Notes: generated by a model not told the origin, from the letters alone. 61,253 nucleotides of DNA from CAZHDI01 sp964531285 (GCA_964531285.1 CAZHDI010000008.1:1-61253); one strand, 5' to 3'. Shown: positions 43,164-52,171, counted from the stretch's first letter. Numbers and translations: made by a program.

Positions 43164-43928
43164 TTACTCGACGGGCCGGAACAGACGCGACCAGCGGGTC
43201 GCGGACGGCCATTTCCACACTTCCCAGAAACGGGCCTCGCCGGTGGTGGAATAGAACAGAATTTCCGCACGGCCGACGAGATTTTCGAACGGCACAAACC
43301 CGACGCTGCCCAACTCCCGGCTGTCCGACGAGTTGTCGCGGTTGTCGCCCATCATGAAGTAATGGCCGGCCGGCACCGTGTAGACCCGGGTGTTGTCATG
43401 CAGGCTGTCGGGGCGCTCATCCAGAATGTCGTAGCTCGCGCCGTTGGGCAAAATCTCGCGATACCGCGGGATATAGCGGATATTGCCGTAAGGATCGCGC
43501 TCGACGAAATCGTCGATCTGGGTGCGCCGCACCGGGATGCCGTTGATGTGCAGCACGCCCGCGCGCATCTGGATCTGATCGCCCGGCAGACCGATCACCC
43601 GCTTGATGTAGTCGGTGCGCCCGTCGCGCGGCAGCTTGAACACCGCGATGTCCCCACGCTCCGGCGCCGACCCGAACACCCGGCCGTCGAACAGCGGCGG
43701 GCTGAACGGCAGGGAGTGATGGCTGTAGCCATAGGAGAATTTCGAGACGAAGAGGTAATCGCCTTCCAGCAGCGTGTTCTTCATCGACCCGGACGGGATG
43801 TTGAACGGCTGGAATAGGAACGACCGGATCACCAGCGCGATGAGCAGCGCGATGCCGATGGTCTTGACGTTTTCCCAAACGGAATTGTGGGTCATGCCGC
43901 TCGACTCGCGTGCCTCGACAGAAGACAT
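43164..43928 (-). CDS. lepB: Signal peptidase I
   Basis: Membrane protease that removes Sec and Tat signal peptides at the periplasmic face. The 254-residue protein has one N-terminal transmembrane segment (about 23-40), the nucleophile Ser48 in NIPSGSMKNTLLEGD, the general base Lys109 in DYIKRVIGLPGDQIQ, and the C-terminal GDNRDNSSDSRELG box. The ATG at 43928 follows GGAAGG; longer in-frame starts precede a non-family stretch. The 256-base gap to acpS is unusually large for this cluster and shows no gene. Confidence 0.96.
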   Translation of the reverse strand: MSSVEARESSGMTHNSVWENVKTIGIALLIALVIRSFLFQPFNIPSGSMKNTLLEGDYLFVSKFSYGYSHHSLPFSPPLFDGRVFGSAPERGDIAVFKLPRDGRTDYIKRVIGLPGDQIQMRAGVLHINGIPVRRTQIDDFVERDPYGNIRYIPRYREILPNGASYDILDERPDSLHDNTRVYTVPAGHYFMMGDNRDNSSDSRELGSVGFVPFENLVGRAEILFYSTTGEARFWEVWKWPSATRWSRLFRPVE

Positions 43929-44184
43929 GTGGCGCTCTTGTCCTTCCCAAATGATCCGGCCCCGATGACAGGACCAGACCGGCCATTTCCTAGCGCGGGT
44001 TGTCACAGGGGCGCTGCCCATGACCGCCGGTGTTCATGAACCGAATACCAGACTAGGGCAGAGATTGTGCTCCCAATATGGTCACGCGGGGCCGGTTGCC
44101 ATCCCCGACCGCCCCCGGCCTGCCCCAACCATTGGGCGAAGCTTAGCAGGTCCCGGCGCCGGGCCGACAGCCTTGTGGCCTGAT

Positions 44185-44619
44185 TTACCCGAAAAAATCG
44201 CTGCCGCCGCCGCCCGCGCCGTCCCTCGGCCAGGCGGCGATCAGCACGATCGCCTGAGCCCAGGGGAAGTCGTCGGTGATGGTCAGATGCACATCGGCCA
44301 CACGGTCCGGCGGCACCAGGCGCTCAAGACGGGCCAGGGCCCCATTGGTCAGATGCAGGGTCGGCTGGCCGGTCGGCTTATTCACCACTCCGATATCGCG
44401 CATGAACACTTTCTGGGAAAAGCCCGTGCCGAGCGCCTTGGAACAGGCCTCTTTGGCGGCAAAGCGCTTGGCATAGCTGGCCGCCCGGTTCCGGCGCCGG
44501 TCGGATTTGGTCCGCTCGATCTCGGTGAACACCCGGTGGGTGAACCGGTCGCCGAAGCGCTCCAGGCTCCGCTCGATCCGGCGGATGTCGATAATGTCGT
44601 TGCCAATGCCGATGATCAT
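44185..44619 (-). CDS. acpS: Holo-[acyl-carrier-protein] synthase
   Basis: Transfers the phosphopantetheine arm of CoA to acyl carrier protein. The 144-residue protein has IIGIGNDIIDIRRIERSL (magnesium-binding Asp in the GNDIID motif), the F-AAKEACSKALGTG motif with its acidic residue, and a short glycine-rich tail. AAAGAGG precedes the ATG at 44619. It is divergent from pdxJ across 69 bases, whereas in related genomes the two usually run in the same direction. Confidence 0.95.
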   Translation of the reverse strand: MIIGIGNDIIDIRRIERSLERFGDRFTHRVFTEIERTKSDRRRNRAASYAKRFAAKEACSKALGTGFSQKVFMRDIGVVNKPTGQPTLHLTNGALARLERLVPPDRVADVHLTITDDFPWAQAIVLIAAWPRDGAGGGGSDFFG

Positions 44620-44688
44620 GGAGCCTCTTTCCTGGCGGGGGTCCTTGACCCATATTGCATCCCGGGGGACGGGTGAGGGAGCCCGCGA

Positions 44689-45432
44689 ATGACACGTCTC
44701 AGCGTGAATCTCAACAAGGTTGCGCTTCTGCGTAACCAGCGCGACGTCGGCTATCCGAATGTGATCGACACGGCTCATCTGGTGCTCGATGCCGGGGCCG
44801 GCGGCATCACTGTGCATCCGCGCCCCGATGAACGCCATATCCGGCGCACCGATGTCCCCGCTCTTGCCGCCGCCATCGCCTCACGGCCGGACCGCGCCCT
44901 GGAATTCAATGTCGAAGGATTTCCGACGCCGGGCTTTCTGGATCTGGTCATCGCGACCGTCTGCCATCAGGTCACGCTGGTGCCCGATGCCCCTGGGCAG
45001 GCGACCTCGGACCATGGCTGGAACGATCGCCTGGACGATCCCGCACTGCGCGATGCCATCACGCGGTTGAAAGCCGCGGGTCGCCGGATCGTCTTGTTCA
45101 TGGATGCCGACGCGGCCGCCGTTGCGCGGGTCAAAGCGCTCGGCGCCGACGGGATCGAGCTTTATACCGGCCCTTATGCCTTTTCTTACGGCACGCCGGA
45201 GGGCGCGCGGATCCTCGCGGCCCATCAGGCAACCGCTAAGGCCGCCCAGGCCGCCGGGCTCATCGTCAATGCCGGTCACGATCTCAATCTCGATAATCTG
45301 GCCGAGTATCTGGCGGCGGTCCCGGCCTGCGCCGAGGTGTCCATCGGCCATGCCATCACGGCCGACGCCCTTCTCCTCGGATGGGAAGGTGCTGTCCGTC
45401 AGTATAAAGCCATTTGCGACCGGGCGGCCTGA
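44689..45432 (+). CDS. pdxJ: Pyridoxine 5'-phosphate synthase
   Basis: Condenses 1-deoxyxylulose 5-phosphate with 3-amino-2-oxopropyl phosphate in the DXP-dependent vitamin B6 pathway. The TIM-barrel protein of 247 residues starts LSVNLNKVALLRNQRDVGYPN, with HPRPDERHIRRTDV, EFNVEGFPT and the C-terminal NAGHDLNLDNL and SIGHAITADAL. GAGGGAG precedes the ATG. It is on the strand opposite to the genes that flank this cluster. Confidence 0.96.
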   Translation: MTRLSVNLNKVALLRNQRDVGYPNVIDTAHLVLDAGAGGITVHPRPDERHIRRTDVPALAAAIASRPDRALEFNVEGFPTPGFLDLVIATVCHQVTLVPDAPGQATSDHGWNDRLDDPALRDAITRLKAAGRRIVLFMDADAAAVARVKALGADGIELYTGPYAFSYGTPEGARILAAHQATAKAAQAAGLIVNAGHDLNLDNLAEYLAAVPACAEVSIGHAITADALLLGWEGAVRQYKAICDRAA

Positions 45433-45542
45433 CACGCCCGCGGCGCCGGAAAGCAAGAGCGGGGGAACACAATGGCCGCAGCACCGCCGGGGACGGCACC
45501 CTTGTTCCGGCCACAGGCCCCCGGGCCAATGCACGGGGCCGG

Positions 45543-45618
45543 CTCGTGTGGCGATTCAGGAATTCGCATGAGTGCCCGATGCGTGTTTTTGCGAATTCCT
45601 GAATCAAAGCCACACGAG
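45543..45618 (+). mobile_element. Candidate MITE-like hairpin element A (76 bp)
   Basis: Ten-base terminal inverted repeats CTCGTGTGGC/GCCACACGAG, followed inward by perfect 16-base arms GATTCAGGAATTCGCA/TGCGAATTCCTGAATC, with a three-base insert (AAA) on the right arm only and a 21-base loop. Terminal and arm sequences align with element B read in reverse complement. No transposase is present, so it would be non-autonomous. Confidence 0.6.
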
Positions 45619-45631
45619 CAAGTTTATGGTT

Positions 45632-45709
45632 CTAGTGTCGTTTCGGTTCGGACGTTCGCTATCGGACGATCCGCGAATCATGAGGCGAACTTCCAAACCA
45701 CGACACTAG
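45632..45709 (-). mobile_element. Candidate MITE-like hairpin element B (78 bp)
   Basis: Terminal repeats CTAGTGTCGT/ACGACACTAG enclose inner arms GGTTCGGACGTTCGC/GCGAACTTCCAAACC (13 of 15 paired), with three extra bases (TTC) on the left arm only and a 25-base loop. Reversed, it has the same plan and similar sequence as element A. CTAG at both ends would fit TA-target duplication of an IS630-type element; that affiliation is inference. Confidence 0.6.
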
Positions 45710-45832
45710 GGATGTCCTGACGGCGCCAAATCAGATTGATTAGGCGGCGCAACGGCGGTAAGGCCTGTGCAAAGCCCGGCGCCCGCCCTCCGGCGCCGTC
45801 CTCTGTCCGCCCCGTCCCGAAAGGATCTCCGC

Positions 45833-46552
45833 ATGTCCAATGCCGTGGAACTGCAGACCGCTTACTACGAGCGGACGGCCGCGCATTACGATTCCATGCA
45901 CATGGCCTCCTCGAGCGGCGAGCACATGGTGGCGCTGGATGCGTTCAGCGGCCTTGCGGCGGCCCGCAACCCGTCGAGCATTCTGGATGTGGGCGCCGGC
46001 ACCGGGCGCGGCATCTTTCGCCTTCAAGACCGGTTCAGGGACGCCCGGGTGGTCGGCCTTGAACCGTCGCAAGCCCTTCGGCAGGTCGGCTACGCGAAAG
46101 GTCTGAGCGAGGATGTGCTCGTGGACGGCGACGCCATGGCCATGCCGTTTCCCGATAATGAATTCGATTTCGTAATTGAGACCGGCTGCCTGCATCATGT
46201 GCCCGATCCGGCAAAGGCCGTCTCGGAGATGGTCCGGGTCGCCCGCACCGGCGTGATGATTTCCGACAGCAATTGTTTCGGCCAAGGGAGCGCGGGCAAG
46301 CGCCTGTTCAAACGGATCGTCCGGTCGCTCGGGTTATGGAATGGCCTGATTTATCTCCAGACCAAGGGCCGGATGTACAAACAGTCCGAGGGCGACGGGA
46401 TTTACTACAGCTACTCGGTGTTTCAAAACGCCGATATCGTCGCGCGGAAATTCCCGGTGCTGCTGACCATGAACACACGGCGCGCGGCCGGTTACGACCT
46501 GCTCCACGATGCCAGCCATGTGATGCTCATGGCCATGAAGCCCGCCGACTGA
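45833..46552 (+). CDS. Class I SAM-dependent methyltransferase
   Basis: The 239-residue protein of the Methyltransf_11 type has the SAM-binding motif I ILDVGAGTGRGIFRL (about 65-79), followed by VVGLEPS and DAMAMPFPDNEFDFVIETGCLHHV. The substrate is not apparent; the C-terminal part (SEGDGIYYSYSVFQNADIVARKF) is not diagnostic. The ATG at 45833 follows AAAGGA. It ends seven bases from the convergent pyrE gene. Ubiquinone-type methyltransferases look similar but have other C-termini. Confidence 0.85.
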   Translation: MSNAVELQTAYYERTAAHYDSMHMASSSGEHMVALDAFSGLAAARNPSSILDVGAGTGRGIFRLQDRFRDARVVGLEPSQALRQVGYAKGLSEDVLVDGDAMAMPFPDNEFDFVIETGCLHHVPDPAKAVSEMVRVARTGVMISDSNCFGQGSAGKRLFKRIVRSLGLWNGLIYLQTKGRMYKQSEGDGIYYSYSVFQNADIVARKFPVLLTMNTRRAAGYDLLHDASHVMLMAMKPAD

Positions 46553-46559
46553 CGGCTCG

Positions 46560-47147
46560 TTATTGATGCAGGTGCCGGCTGCCCGGTTTTTCCGCCGGCA
46601 GAGCGGCCAGCTCGGGCGGCAGGTCATCCTCCGCATAAGCCGGAAAATCGACTTGTGCCAGGGCAATGAGCGGCGCGCCGATATCCGCCGAGCCGCCCGA
46701 CCGGTCGATCAGACAGGCCCCGGCCACGACCTCGGCGCCGGTCGCGCGGATCGCCTCCAGACACTCGTGCGAGGATTTCCCGGTGGTCACGATATCCTCG
46801 ACCATCAGCACACGGGCGCCTTGGGGTATCGTAAAGCCCCGGCGCAGACGGAAGCTGCCCTCTTCGCGCTCGGTATAGATCGCCTCGAGCCCCATGGCGC
46901 GGGCGGTCTCATAGCCGGGAATGATTCCCCCCACCGCCGGCGAGACAATGAGATCGACTCCGCCCGGCACCGCTTCGCGCACACGCTCCGCCAGGGCCCG
47001 GCACAGACGTTCCGTACGCACCGGATCCTTGAACACCAGCGCCTTTTGTAGAAAAACCGGGCTATGCAGGCCGGACGACAGAATGAAGTGGCCTTCCAGC
47101 AGAGCGCCCGCGCCGCGGAATTCATCGAGAACCTGATCGGGAGTCAT
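46560..47147 (-). CDS. pyrE: Orotate phosphoribosyltransferase
   Basis: Forms orotidine 5'-phosphate from orotate and PRPP. The 195-residue protein has the PRPP-binding loop VLMVEDIVTTGKSSHECLEAI, with the catalytic lysine in RTERLCRALAERV-type context and GGIIPGYETARAMGL. The ATG at 47147 gives MTPDQVLDEFRGAGALLEGHF, the family N-terminus. It follows the stringent-response gene by 84 bases on the same strand, a typical alphaproteobacterial order. Confidence 0.95.
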   Translation of the reverse strand: MTPDQVLDEFRGAGALLEGHFILSSGLHSPVFLQKALVFKDPVRTERLCRALAERVREAVPGGVDLIVSPAVGGIIPGYETARAMGLEAIYTEREEGSFRLRRGFTIPQGARVLMVEDIVTTGKSSHECLEAIRATGAEVVAGACLIDRSGGSADIGAPLIALAQVDFPAYAEDDLPPELAALPAEKPGSRHLHQ

Positions 47148-47231
47148 GGCCAGCCCTCTTGGTAAGGGAAATGGATCAGCCGATTTTGAGCGCACCCTGC
47201 CCGCTGGCGCGCCGTCCGGCAAGCACCCGCT

Positions 47232-49397
47232 TCAGGACCGCGCGCGCTCGGCGTTTTCCACGAGGCTGGAGGCGCGCAGGGCCGCCAGCACCTGGGTCAG
47301 GTGCTTCAGGTCCTCGACCTCCAGATCGAGTTGAATCTCGAAATAGAGCGGATTGCGGTCCGTGATCTTGAGATTACTGATATTGGCGCCATGGTCGCCG
47401 ACGATATGCGCCAGCGCCCCCAGTGCCCCGGCTTCATGGCTGAGCAGGACAACGACCCGCCCGACCGGCACATGGCCTTCGCCGGTCGCATCATCCCAGG
47501 CCAGATCGAGCCAGCGGTCCGGTGCGTCGTGATAGGTCTCCAGAGTCTCGCAATCGATGGTGTGGACGGTCGCGCCCTGGCCGGCACTCATGATGCCGAC
47601 GATCCGGTCGCCGGGCAGCGGATGGCAGCATTGCCCCAGATGGACGGCAAGCCCCGGCGTCAGACCCTTGATCGGCACGGGGACGGCCTCGTCGCCCTTG
47701 CGCTTGCGCGGCGCCTTCTTCCGGGTGCGCGCCCTGGTGCCGACCGGTGTCGCCTCCAACTTGATACCGGGATAGACCGCTTCCAGAAGCCCGTCGGCCA
47801 CCAGCGTCCCTTCGCCCACCGCCGCGTAGACGTCGTCGACATGGGGCAGCTTCAGCCGCTTGAGCGCACCCTGAATGCCTTTTTCGGAGAACTCGTAGCC
47901 ATGGGTTTCGAAAACCCGTTCGGCGAGGCGCTTCCCCAGGCTGACGAATTGCTCGCGCCGGGACTGACGCACGAAGCGCCGGATTGCCGAACGCGCCTTG
48001 CCCGTGACGACGAAATTTTCCCATTCAGGGCGCGGCGTCTGGGCCTCCGACCGGATGATCTGCACCATGTCGCCATTGCTGAGTTGCGCCCTCAGCGGCC
48101 GGTGATAACCGTTGATCTTCGCTCCGACACAGGTGTCGCCAATGTCCGTATGCACCGCATAGGCAAAATCGATGGCCGTCGCCCCGCGCGGCAGAGCAAT
48201 CAACGCGCCCTTCGGCGTGAAACAGAACACCTGATCGAGGAACAGCTCGAGCTTGGTGTTCTCCATCAATTCTTCCGGCGACGCACCATGCTCCATGATG
48301 TCGGCGATCTGCTGGATCGATTGCACGATCCGGCTTTCATCGCCCCGTGCCGGTGCCTTGCCGTTGTATTTGTAGGCCCAATGGGCGGCCACGCCGCACT
48401 CGGCCACATCTTCCATTTCCTGGGTCCGGATCTGAATTTCCACGCGCTGGCGCTCCGGGCCGATCACCGTCGTGTGGATCGACTGGTAATCGTTGCGCTT
48501 GGGCGTGGAGATAAAGTCCTTGAACCGTCCGGGCACAAACGGCCAGCGGGTGTGAAACGCACCGAGCGCCAGATAACAATCGCCGACCGTTCTGGGGATC
48601 ACCCGAAAGGCGAAGACATCCGAAAGCTGCTCGAAGGAAATCTGCTTGCGCTCCATTTTGCGCCAGATGGAATAGGGCCGCTTGGTGCGCCCATAGACCC
48701 GGGCCTCGATCCCGTGACTGTCGAGTTCCCCGCGGATCTGTTCCTCGATCCGGCCGATCAGCCCGCCGGATTCGCTCTCCAGCGTCTCGAGCCGGTTCTG
48801 GATCGACTCCCGCGCAGCCGGGTTGATCTCGGCGAACGACAGATCCTCAAGCTCGTCCCGGAACGACTGCATCCCGATGATGCCGGCCAGCGGCGCATAG
48901 ATCTCCATTGTCTCCTGGGCGATCCGGCGGCGCTTGTCGGCCTTTTTCACGAAATGCAGGGTGCGCATATTGTGAAGCCGGTCAGCCAGCTTCACCAACA
49001 GCACCCGCACGTCCCGCGCCATGGCGATCAGCAGCTTGCGGAAGTTCTCCGCCTGTTTGGTTTGCTCGGACACCAGTTCGAGCTGCGACAGCTTGGTGAC
49101 CCCGTCGACAAGGCCCGCCACATCCGACCCGAACAGCGCGCTGATCTCCTCAGTGGTGACATCGGTGTCCTCCACCGTGTCATGGAGCAGCGCGGTGATG
49201 ATGGTCTTGGTGTCGAGTTTGAGATCGGTCAGCAGCCCGGCGACCTCGACGGGATGGGAAAAGTACGGATCGCCGCTTTCGCGGGTCTGGCTGCCATGGG
49301 CCTTGACGGTGAACACATAGGCACGGTTGAGCAGTGCCTCGTCCGCATCGGGATCATAGGCGCAGACCCGTTCCACCAGTTCGTACTGTCTGAGCAT
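47232..49397 (-). CDS. Bifunctional (p)ppGpp synthetase/hydrolase (RSH)
   Basis: Long RSH enzyme of 721 residues controlling the stringent response. HD hydrolase domain: HPVEVAGLLTDLKLD and the catalytic LLHDTVEDTDV with His72-Asp73, so the hydrolase should be active. Synthetase domain (about 240-360): KDFISTPKRNDYQSIHTTV and EIQIRTQEMEDVAECGVAAHW. TGS domain (GALIALPRGATAIDFAYAVH), zinc-finger/helical region and C-terminal ACT domain follow. As in most alphaproteobacteria it appears to be a single bifunctional enzyme, called rsh, rel or spoT. It follows rpoZ. Confidence 0.95.
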   Translation of the reverse strand: MLRQYELVERVCAYDPDADEALLNRAYVFTVKAHGSQTRESGDPYFSHPVEVAGLLTDLKLDTKTIITALLHDTVEDTDVTTEEISALFGSDVAGLVDGVTKLSQLELVSEQTKQAENFRKLLIAMARDVRVLLVKLADRLHNMRTLHFVKKADKRRRIAQETMEIYAPLAGIIGMQSFRDELEDLSFAEINPAARESIQNRLETLESESGGLIGRIEEQIRGELDSHGIEARVYGRTKRPYSIWRKMERKQISFEQLSDVFAFRVIPRTVGDCYLALGAFHTRWPFVPGRFKDFISTPKRNDYQSIHTTVIGPERQRVEIQIRTQEMEDVAECGVAAHWAYKYNGKAPARGDESRIVQSIQQIADIMEHGASPEELMENTKLELFLDQVFCFTPKGALIALPRGATAIDFAYAVHTDIGDTCVGAKINGYHRPLRAQLSNGDMVQIIRSEAQTPRPEWENFVVTGKARSAIRRFVRQSRREQFVSLGKRLAERVFETHGYEFSEKGIQGALKRLKLPHVDDVYAAVGEGTLVADGLLEAVYPGIKLEATPVGTRARTRKKAPRKRKGDEAVPVPIKGLTPGLAVHLGQCCHPLPGDRIVGIMSAGQGATVHTIDCETLETYHDAPDRWLDLAWDDATGEGHVPVGRVVVLLSHEAGALGALAHIVGDHGANISNLKITDRNPLYFEIQLDLEVEDLKHLTQVLAALRASSLVENAERARS

Positions 49398-49459
49398 GGG
49401 CCTATGGTGGCGCGTGTTCCGCGCCCTGACCAGCCGAAAAATGAGGGAAGAAGCCGTTA

Positions 49460-49484
49460 TGACGCCGCGCCCGGCACGGCGTCA
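49460..49484. other. Hairpin between rpoZ and the RSH gene
   Basis: TGACGCCG and CGGCGTCA form a perfect 8-bp stem with a nine-base loop, in the 116-base gap downstream of rpoZ. No T-run follows; a processing or attenuation role is possible. Confidence 0.3.
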
Positions 49485-49513
49485 CGCACGATGCAGACCC
49501 AGCGGCGACGCCG

Positions 49514-49906
49514 TCAGATGTCGCCCATCTCGCGGTCATGCTGGCTGACCGCCTCGGCGCGCGACTGGGAATCCTGCTGCATGGCCCGCAGATACTGCTC
49601 CTCGGTCATCGGGATCGCCTCGGGCTGATCGGGCGTCGCGGCGACCTGGGGCACGGCCTGCTCTTCGGGCTCGTCCACTTCTACATGGCGCTGCATGGAA
49701 TGGATGAAATCCTCGCGCAGCACCTCCGGCTGGACCCGCTCATCGGCGATCTCGCGCAAGGCCACCACCGGGTTCTTGTCGTTGTCGCGGTCGATGGACA
49801 GCGGCTCGCCGGCGGAGATCGCCCGGGCGCGCTGGGCCGCGAGCAGCACCAGATCGAAACGGTTGTTCACTTTGTCGATGCAGTCCTCGACAGTCACGCG
49901 GGCCAT
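49514..49906 (-). CDS. rpoZ: RNA polymerase omega subunit
   Basis: Small RNA polymerase subunit that stabilises the beta' subunit and contacts ppGpp. The family core MARVTVEDCIDKVNNRFDLV...LLAAQRARAI...NPVVALREIADERV is complete. The 130-residue protein has the long acidic/glutamine-rich C-terminal extension usual in alphaproteobacteria. Start at 49906 chosen by the conserved MARVTVEDC. Located between folK and the RSH gene on the same strand. Confidence 0.95.
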   Translation of the reverse strand: MARVTVEDCIDKVNNRFDLVLLAAQRARAISAGEPLSIDRDNDKNPVVALREIADERVQPEVLREDFIHSMQRHVEVDEPEEQAVPQVAATPDQPEAIPMTEEQYLRAMQQDSQSRAEAVSQHDREMGDI

Positions 49907-49987
49907 ACGGCGCCTCCAGATCGGGGGGAACACTGAGTCTCCGACATACTCGGCACGCGGCGTCTTGACAAGACCTGAAACACCTGC

Positions 49988-50515
49988 CTAACCGCCGAAA
50001 CGCGGGGTCCAGCGGTCCGGCGCCGGGGCGCAGACCTGCTCGGCGCCCAGCCCGGCCCGCAGCGCCATTGCCGTGGCCCCCAGAATCGGATGCCGCCAGG
50101 CCGGATCGAGATCGGCCAGCGGATCCAGCACGAACGCCCGGTCGTGGGCGCGCGGATGAGGCAGGACGAGGCCCTGCCGGTCATCACGCGAGAATGTCAC
50201 AAAACTGTGATAATCGATCAGGTCCAGGTCGATGACCCGGGCTTCCCACCGCTGGGACCGGGTGCGCCCCAGCCGCGCCTCGACCCCGAGCAACAGGTCC
50301 ATCAAGGCATCAGGGGACCGCTCGGTGCGCAGCGCCGCCGCCGCATTGCGGAAATCCGGCTGTCCCGAGGGCGGCACGGGTCTGGATTGGTACAGCCGCG
50401 AGACCCGCTCGATCCCGACGCCCTCGGCGGCAAGGACCTCGAGCGCAGCGGCCAGCGTGACGGCCGGAGGCCCGGCGGGACCCGGCAGATTGGCCCCCAG
50501 CGCCAGGACGATCAT
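49988..50515 (-). CDS. folK: 2-amino-4-hydroxy-6-hydroxymethyldihydropteridine pyrophosphokinase
   Basis: Pyrophosphorylates the pterin precursor of folate. The 175-residue HPPK shows VLALGANL, PVPPSGQPDFRNAAAAL, the RWEARVIDLDLIDY metal-binding motif and LVLPHPRAHDRAFVLDPLADLDP. First gene of the minus-strand folK-rpoZ-rsh run and divergent from the NYN gene. Confidence 0.95.
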   Translation of the reverse strand: MIVLALGANLPGPAGPPAVTLAAALEVLAAEGVGIERVSRLYQSRPVPPSGQPDFRNAAAALRTERSPDALMDLLLGVEARLGRTRSQRWEARVIDLDLIDYHSFVTFSRDDRQGLVLPHPRAHDRAFVLDPLADLDPAWRHPILGATAMALRAGLGAEQVCAPAPDRWTPRFGG

Positions 50516-50809
50516 CGGACCAGCCGCGGTTCGGCCGGGCCTAGCCCGTCAGGCACCGCAAGGGTGCGCCGCGATAAAGCGCTTTCCCTGCCACGGGCGC
50601 CTTGATAGAGACAATGGGTATAGAGCGTGATTAGGCACATTTGCGTATCGGACCGTTGATTTTGATTATCCCTGCCGCCGGCCGTTCAGCCGGTCCGCCC
50701 GGACATCCGAACTCCGACCGACATCCTGCCGCTCCCGATGGGCGCCGGGCCGCAGCGCATCATGCTCACTCCCGACGTCAGTGTTTTGCTTAAAGGACGA
50801 GCACCGGAC

Positions 50810-51484
50810 ATGTTTCAGAAAGACGAAAAAATCGCCCTGTTTATCGACGGATCCAATCTTTACGCGGCGGCCCGGTCGCTGAATTTCGACATCGATTACC
50901 GGCGGCTCCTGGACTATTTCCGCACCCAGGGCCGGGTCGTGCGCGCTTTTTACTACACCGCCCTGGTCGAGGATCAGGAGTATTCGCCGATCCGTCCTCT
51001 GGTCGATTGGCTCGACTATAACGGCTATGCGCTGGTGACCAAGCCGACCAAGGAATTCACCGACGCCCAGGGCCGGCGCAAGATCAAAGGCAATATGGAC
51101 ATCGAACTGGCGGTCGACGTCATGGAAATGACGCCGCATGTCGATCACATCATCCTGTTTTCCGGCGACGGCGATTTCCGGCGGCTCGTGGACTCGGTCC
51201 AGCGCAATGGCCGGCGGGTGACCGTCATCTCCACCGTGCGCTCCCAGCCGCCGATGCTGGCCGACGAACTGCGCCGTCAGGCCGATGTGTTCCTGGAGCT
51301 TCAGGACATCATCGGCCATATCAGCCGCGAACATGGCCAGCGCGGCGCGCCCGACGGCACCCGGCCGCAGCGCCGCCGCCCGGTGGAAGCCGCCGCCGTG
51401 GAGGACGATGACTACGAGGACGACGAGTTCATCGACGACGAAGACGACGACGATTTCGAGCCCGACACCTCGCCCAAAGCCTGA
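50810..51484 (+). CDS. NYN domain (LabA/DUF88) protein
   Basis: PIN-like putative RNase of 224 residues: ALFIDGSNLYAAARSL with the first catalytic Asp, the KGNMDIELAVDVMEM segment with the second acidic pair, and LFSGDGDFRRLVDSVQ with the third. The last 35 residues are a strongly acidic tail (runs of D and E). Conserved next to folK/smpB in alphaproteobacteria; its RNA target is not established. The ATG at 50810 is preceded by AAAGGACGAG. A uracil-DNA glycosylase gene follows after six bases. Confidence 0.92.
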   Translation: MFQKDEKIALFIDGSNLYAAARSLNFDIDYRRLLDYFRTQGRVVRAFYYTALVEDQEYSPIRPLVDWLDYNGYALVTKPTKEFTDAQGRRKIKGNMDIELAVDVMEMTPHVDHIILFSGDGDFRRLVDSVQRNGRRVTVISTVRSQPPMLADELRRQADVFLELQDIIGHISREHGQRGAPDGTRPQRRRPVEAAAVEDDDYEDDEFIDDEDDDDFEPDTSPKA

Positions 51485-51490
51485 CCGCCC

Positions 51491-52171
51491 ATGGCTCCGC
51501 GCCACCCGGCTGTCCTCGATCCCGACGCCCCGCCGGAAGCCCCGCTCGACTGCGTGCGGTGCGACCGGCTGGCGGCGTACCGCGCCGAGAACCGGAGCGC
51601 CGAGCCGGAGTGGTTCAACGCGCCGGTGCCCTCCTTCGGCGATGAGAACGCCTGGCTGCTGATCGTCGGTCTGGCGCCCGGCGTGACCGGGGCCAATCGA
51701 ACGGGCCGCCCGTTCACGGGCGATTATGCCGGCGATCTTCTGTATGGGACGCTTCTGACCTTCGGGCTTGCGGCGGGGACCTATGGCGCACGGGCCGATG
51801 ACGGCTTGAAGCTCCAAGGCGCGATGATCACCAATGCGGTGCGCTGCGTGCCGCCCCAGAACAAGCCCACCGGCCCGGAGATCCGCACCTGCCGGGATTA
51901 TCTCGCGGCGCGGATCAGGGCCCTGCCCCGGCTCGATGCGATGATCGCTCTGGGCCGCATCGCCCATGACAGCGTGGTCGCACTCACCGGCACCAAAGCC
52001 GCGGCGGCGCCGTTCGCCCACAACGCCCGGCACGATCTGACGCTTCCCGACGGGCGCGCCGTCCGCCTTCATGACAGCTATCATTGCTCGCGCTACAACA
52101 CGAATACGGGCCGTCTGACCACGCAGATGTTCCACGCCGTGTTCGCGGCGGCCGTGGCGGCACGCGCGTAA
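51491..52171 (+). CDS. Uracil-DNA glycosylase, family 5 (UDGb)
   Basis: Removes uracil and related lesions from DNA. The 226-residue protein carries the family motif GLAPGVTGANRTGRPFTGDYAG (written here in part, residues 56 onward) and the C-terminal HCSRYNTNTGRLT in place of the HPSPLN box of other families, which marks UDGb. Cysteines in DCVRCDRL (21, 24) and CVPPQNKPTGPEIRTC fit the 4Fe-4S cluster of families 4 and 5. It is co-transcribed with the NYN gene. Confidence 0.93.
   Translation: MAPRHPAVLDPDAPPEAPLDCVRCDRLAAYRAENRSAEPEWFNAPVPSFGDENAWLLIVGLAPGVTGANRTGRPFTGDYAGDLLYGTLLTFGLAAGTYGARADDGLKLQGAMITNAVRCVPPQNKPTGPEIRTCRDYLAARIRALPRLDAMIALGRIAHDSVVALTGTKAAAAPFAHNARHDLTLPDGRAVRLHDSYHCSRYNTNTGRLTTQMFHAVFAAAVAARA

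Larger units (their letters stand above)
45433..45832. other. 400-base intergenic region with two mobile-like hairpins
   Basis: Between pdxJ and the methyltransferase gene. It contains two related hairpin elements (annotated separately) and no convincing open reading frame. GAAAGGATC near 45820 is the ribosome-binding site for the next gene. Confidence 0.6.

Noticed and set aside
50810..51484. NYN protein as part of a toxin-antitoxin system
   Set aside because: It is a chromosomal LabA/DUF88-type protein next to housekeeping genes, with no small antitoxin partner.
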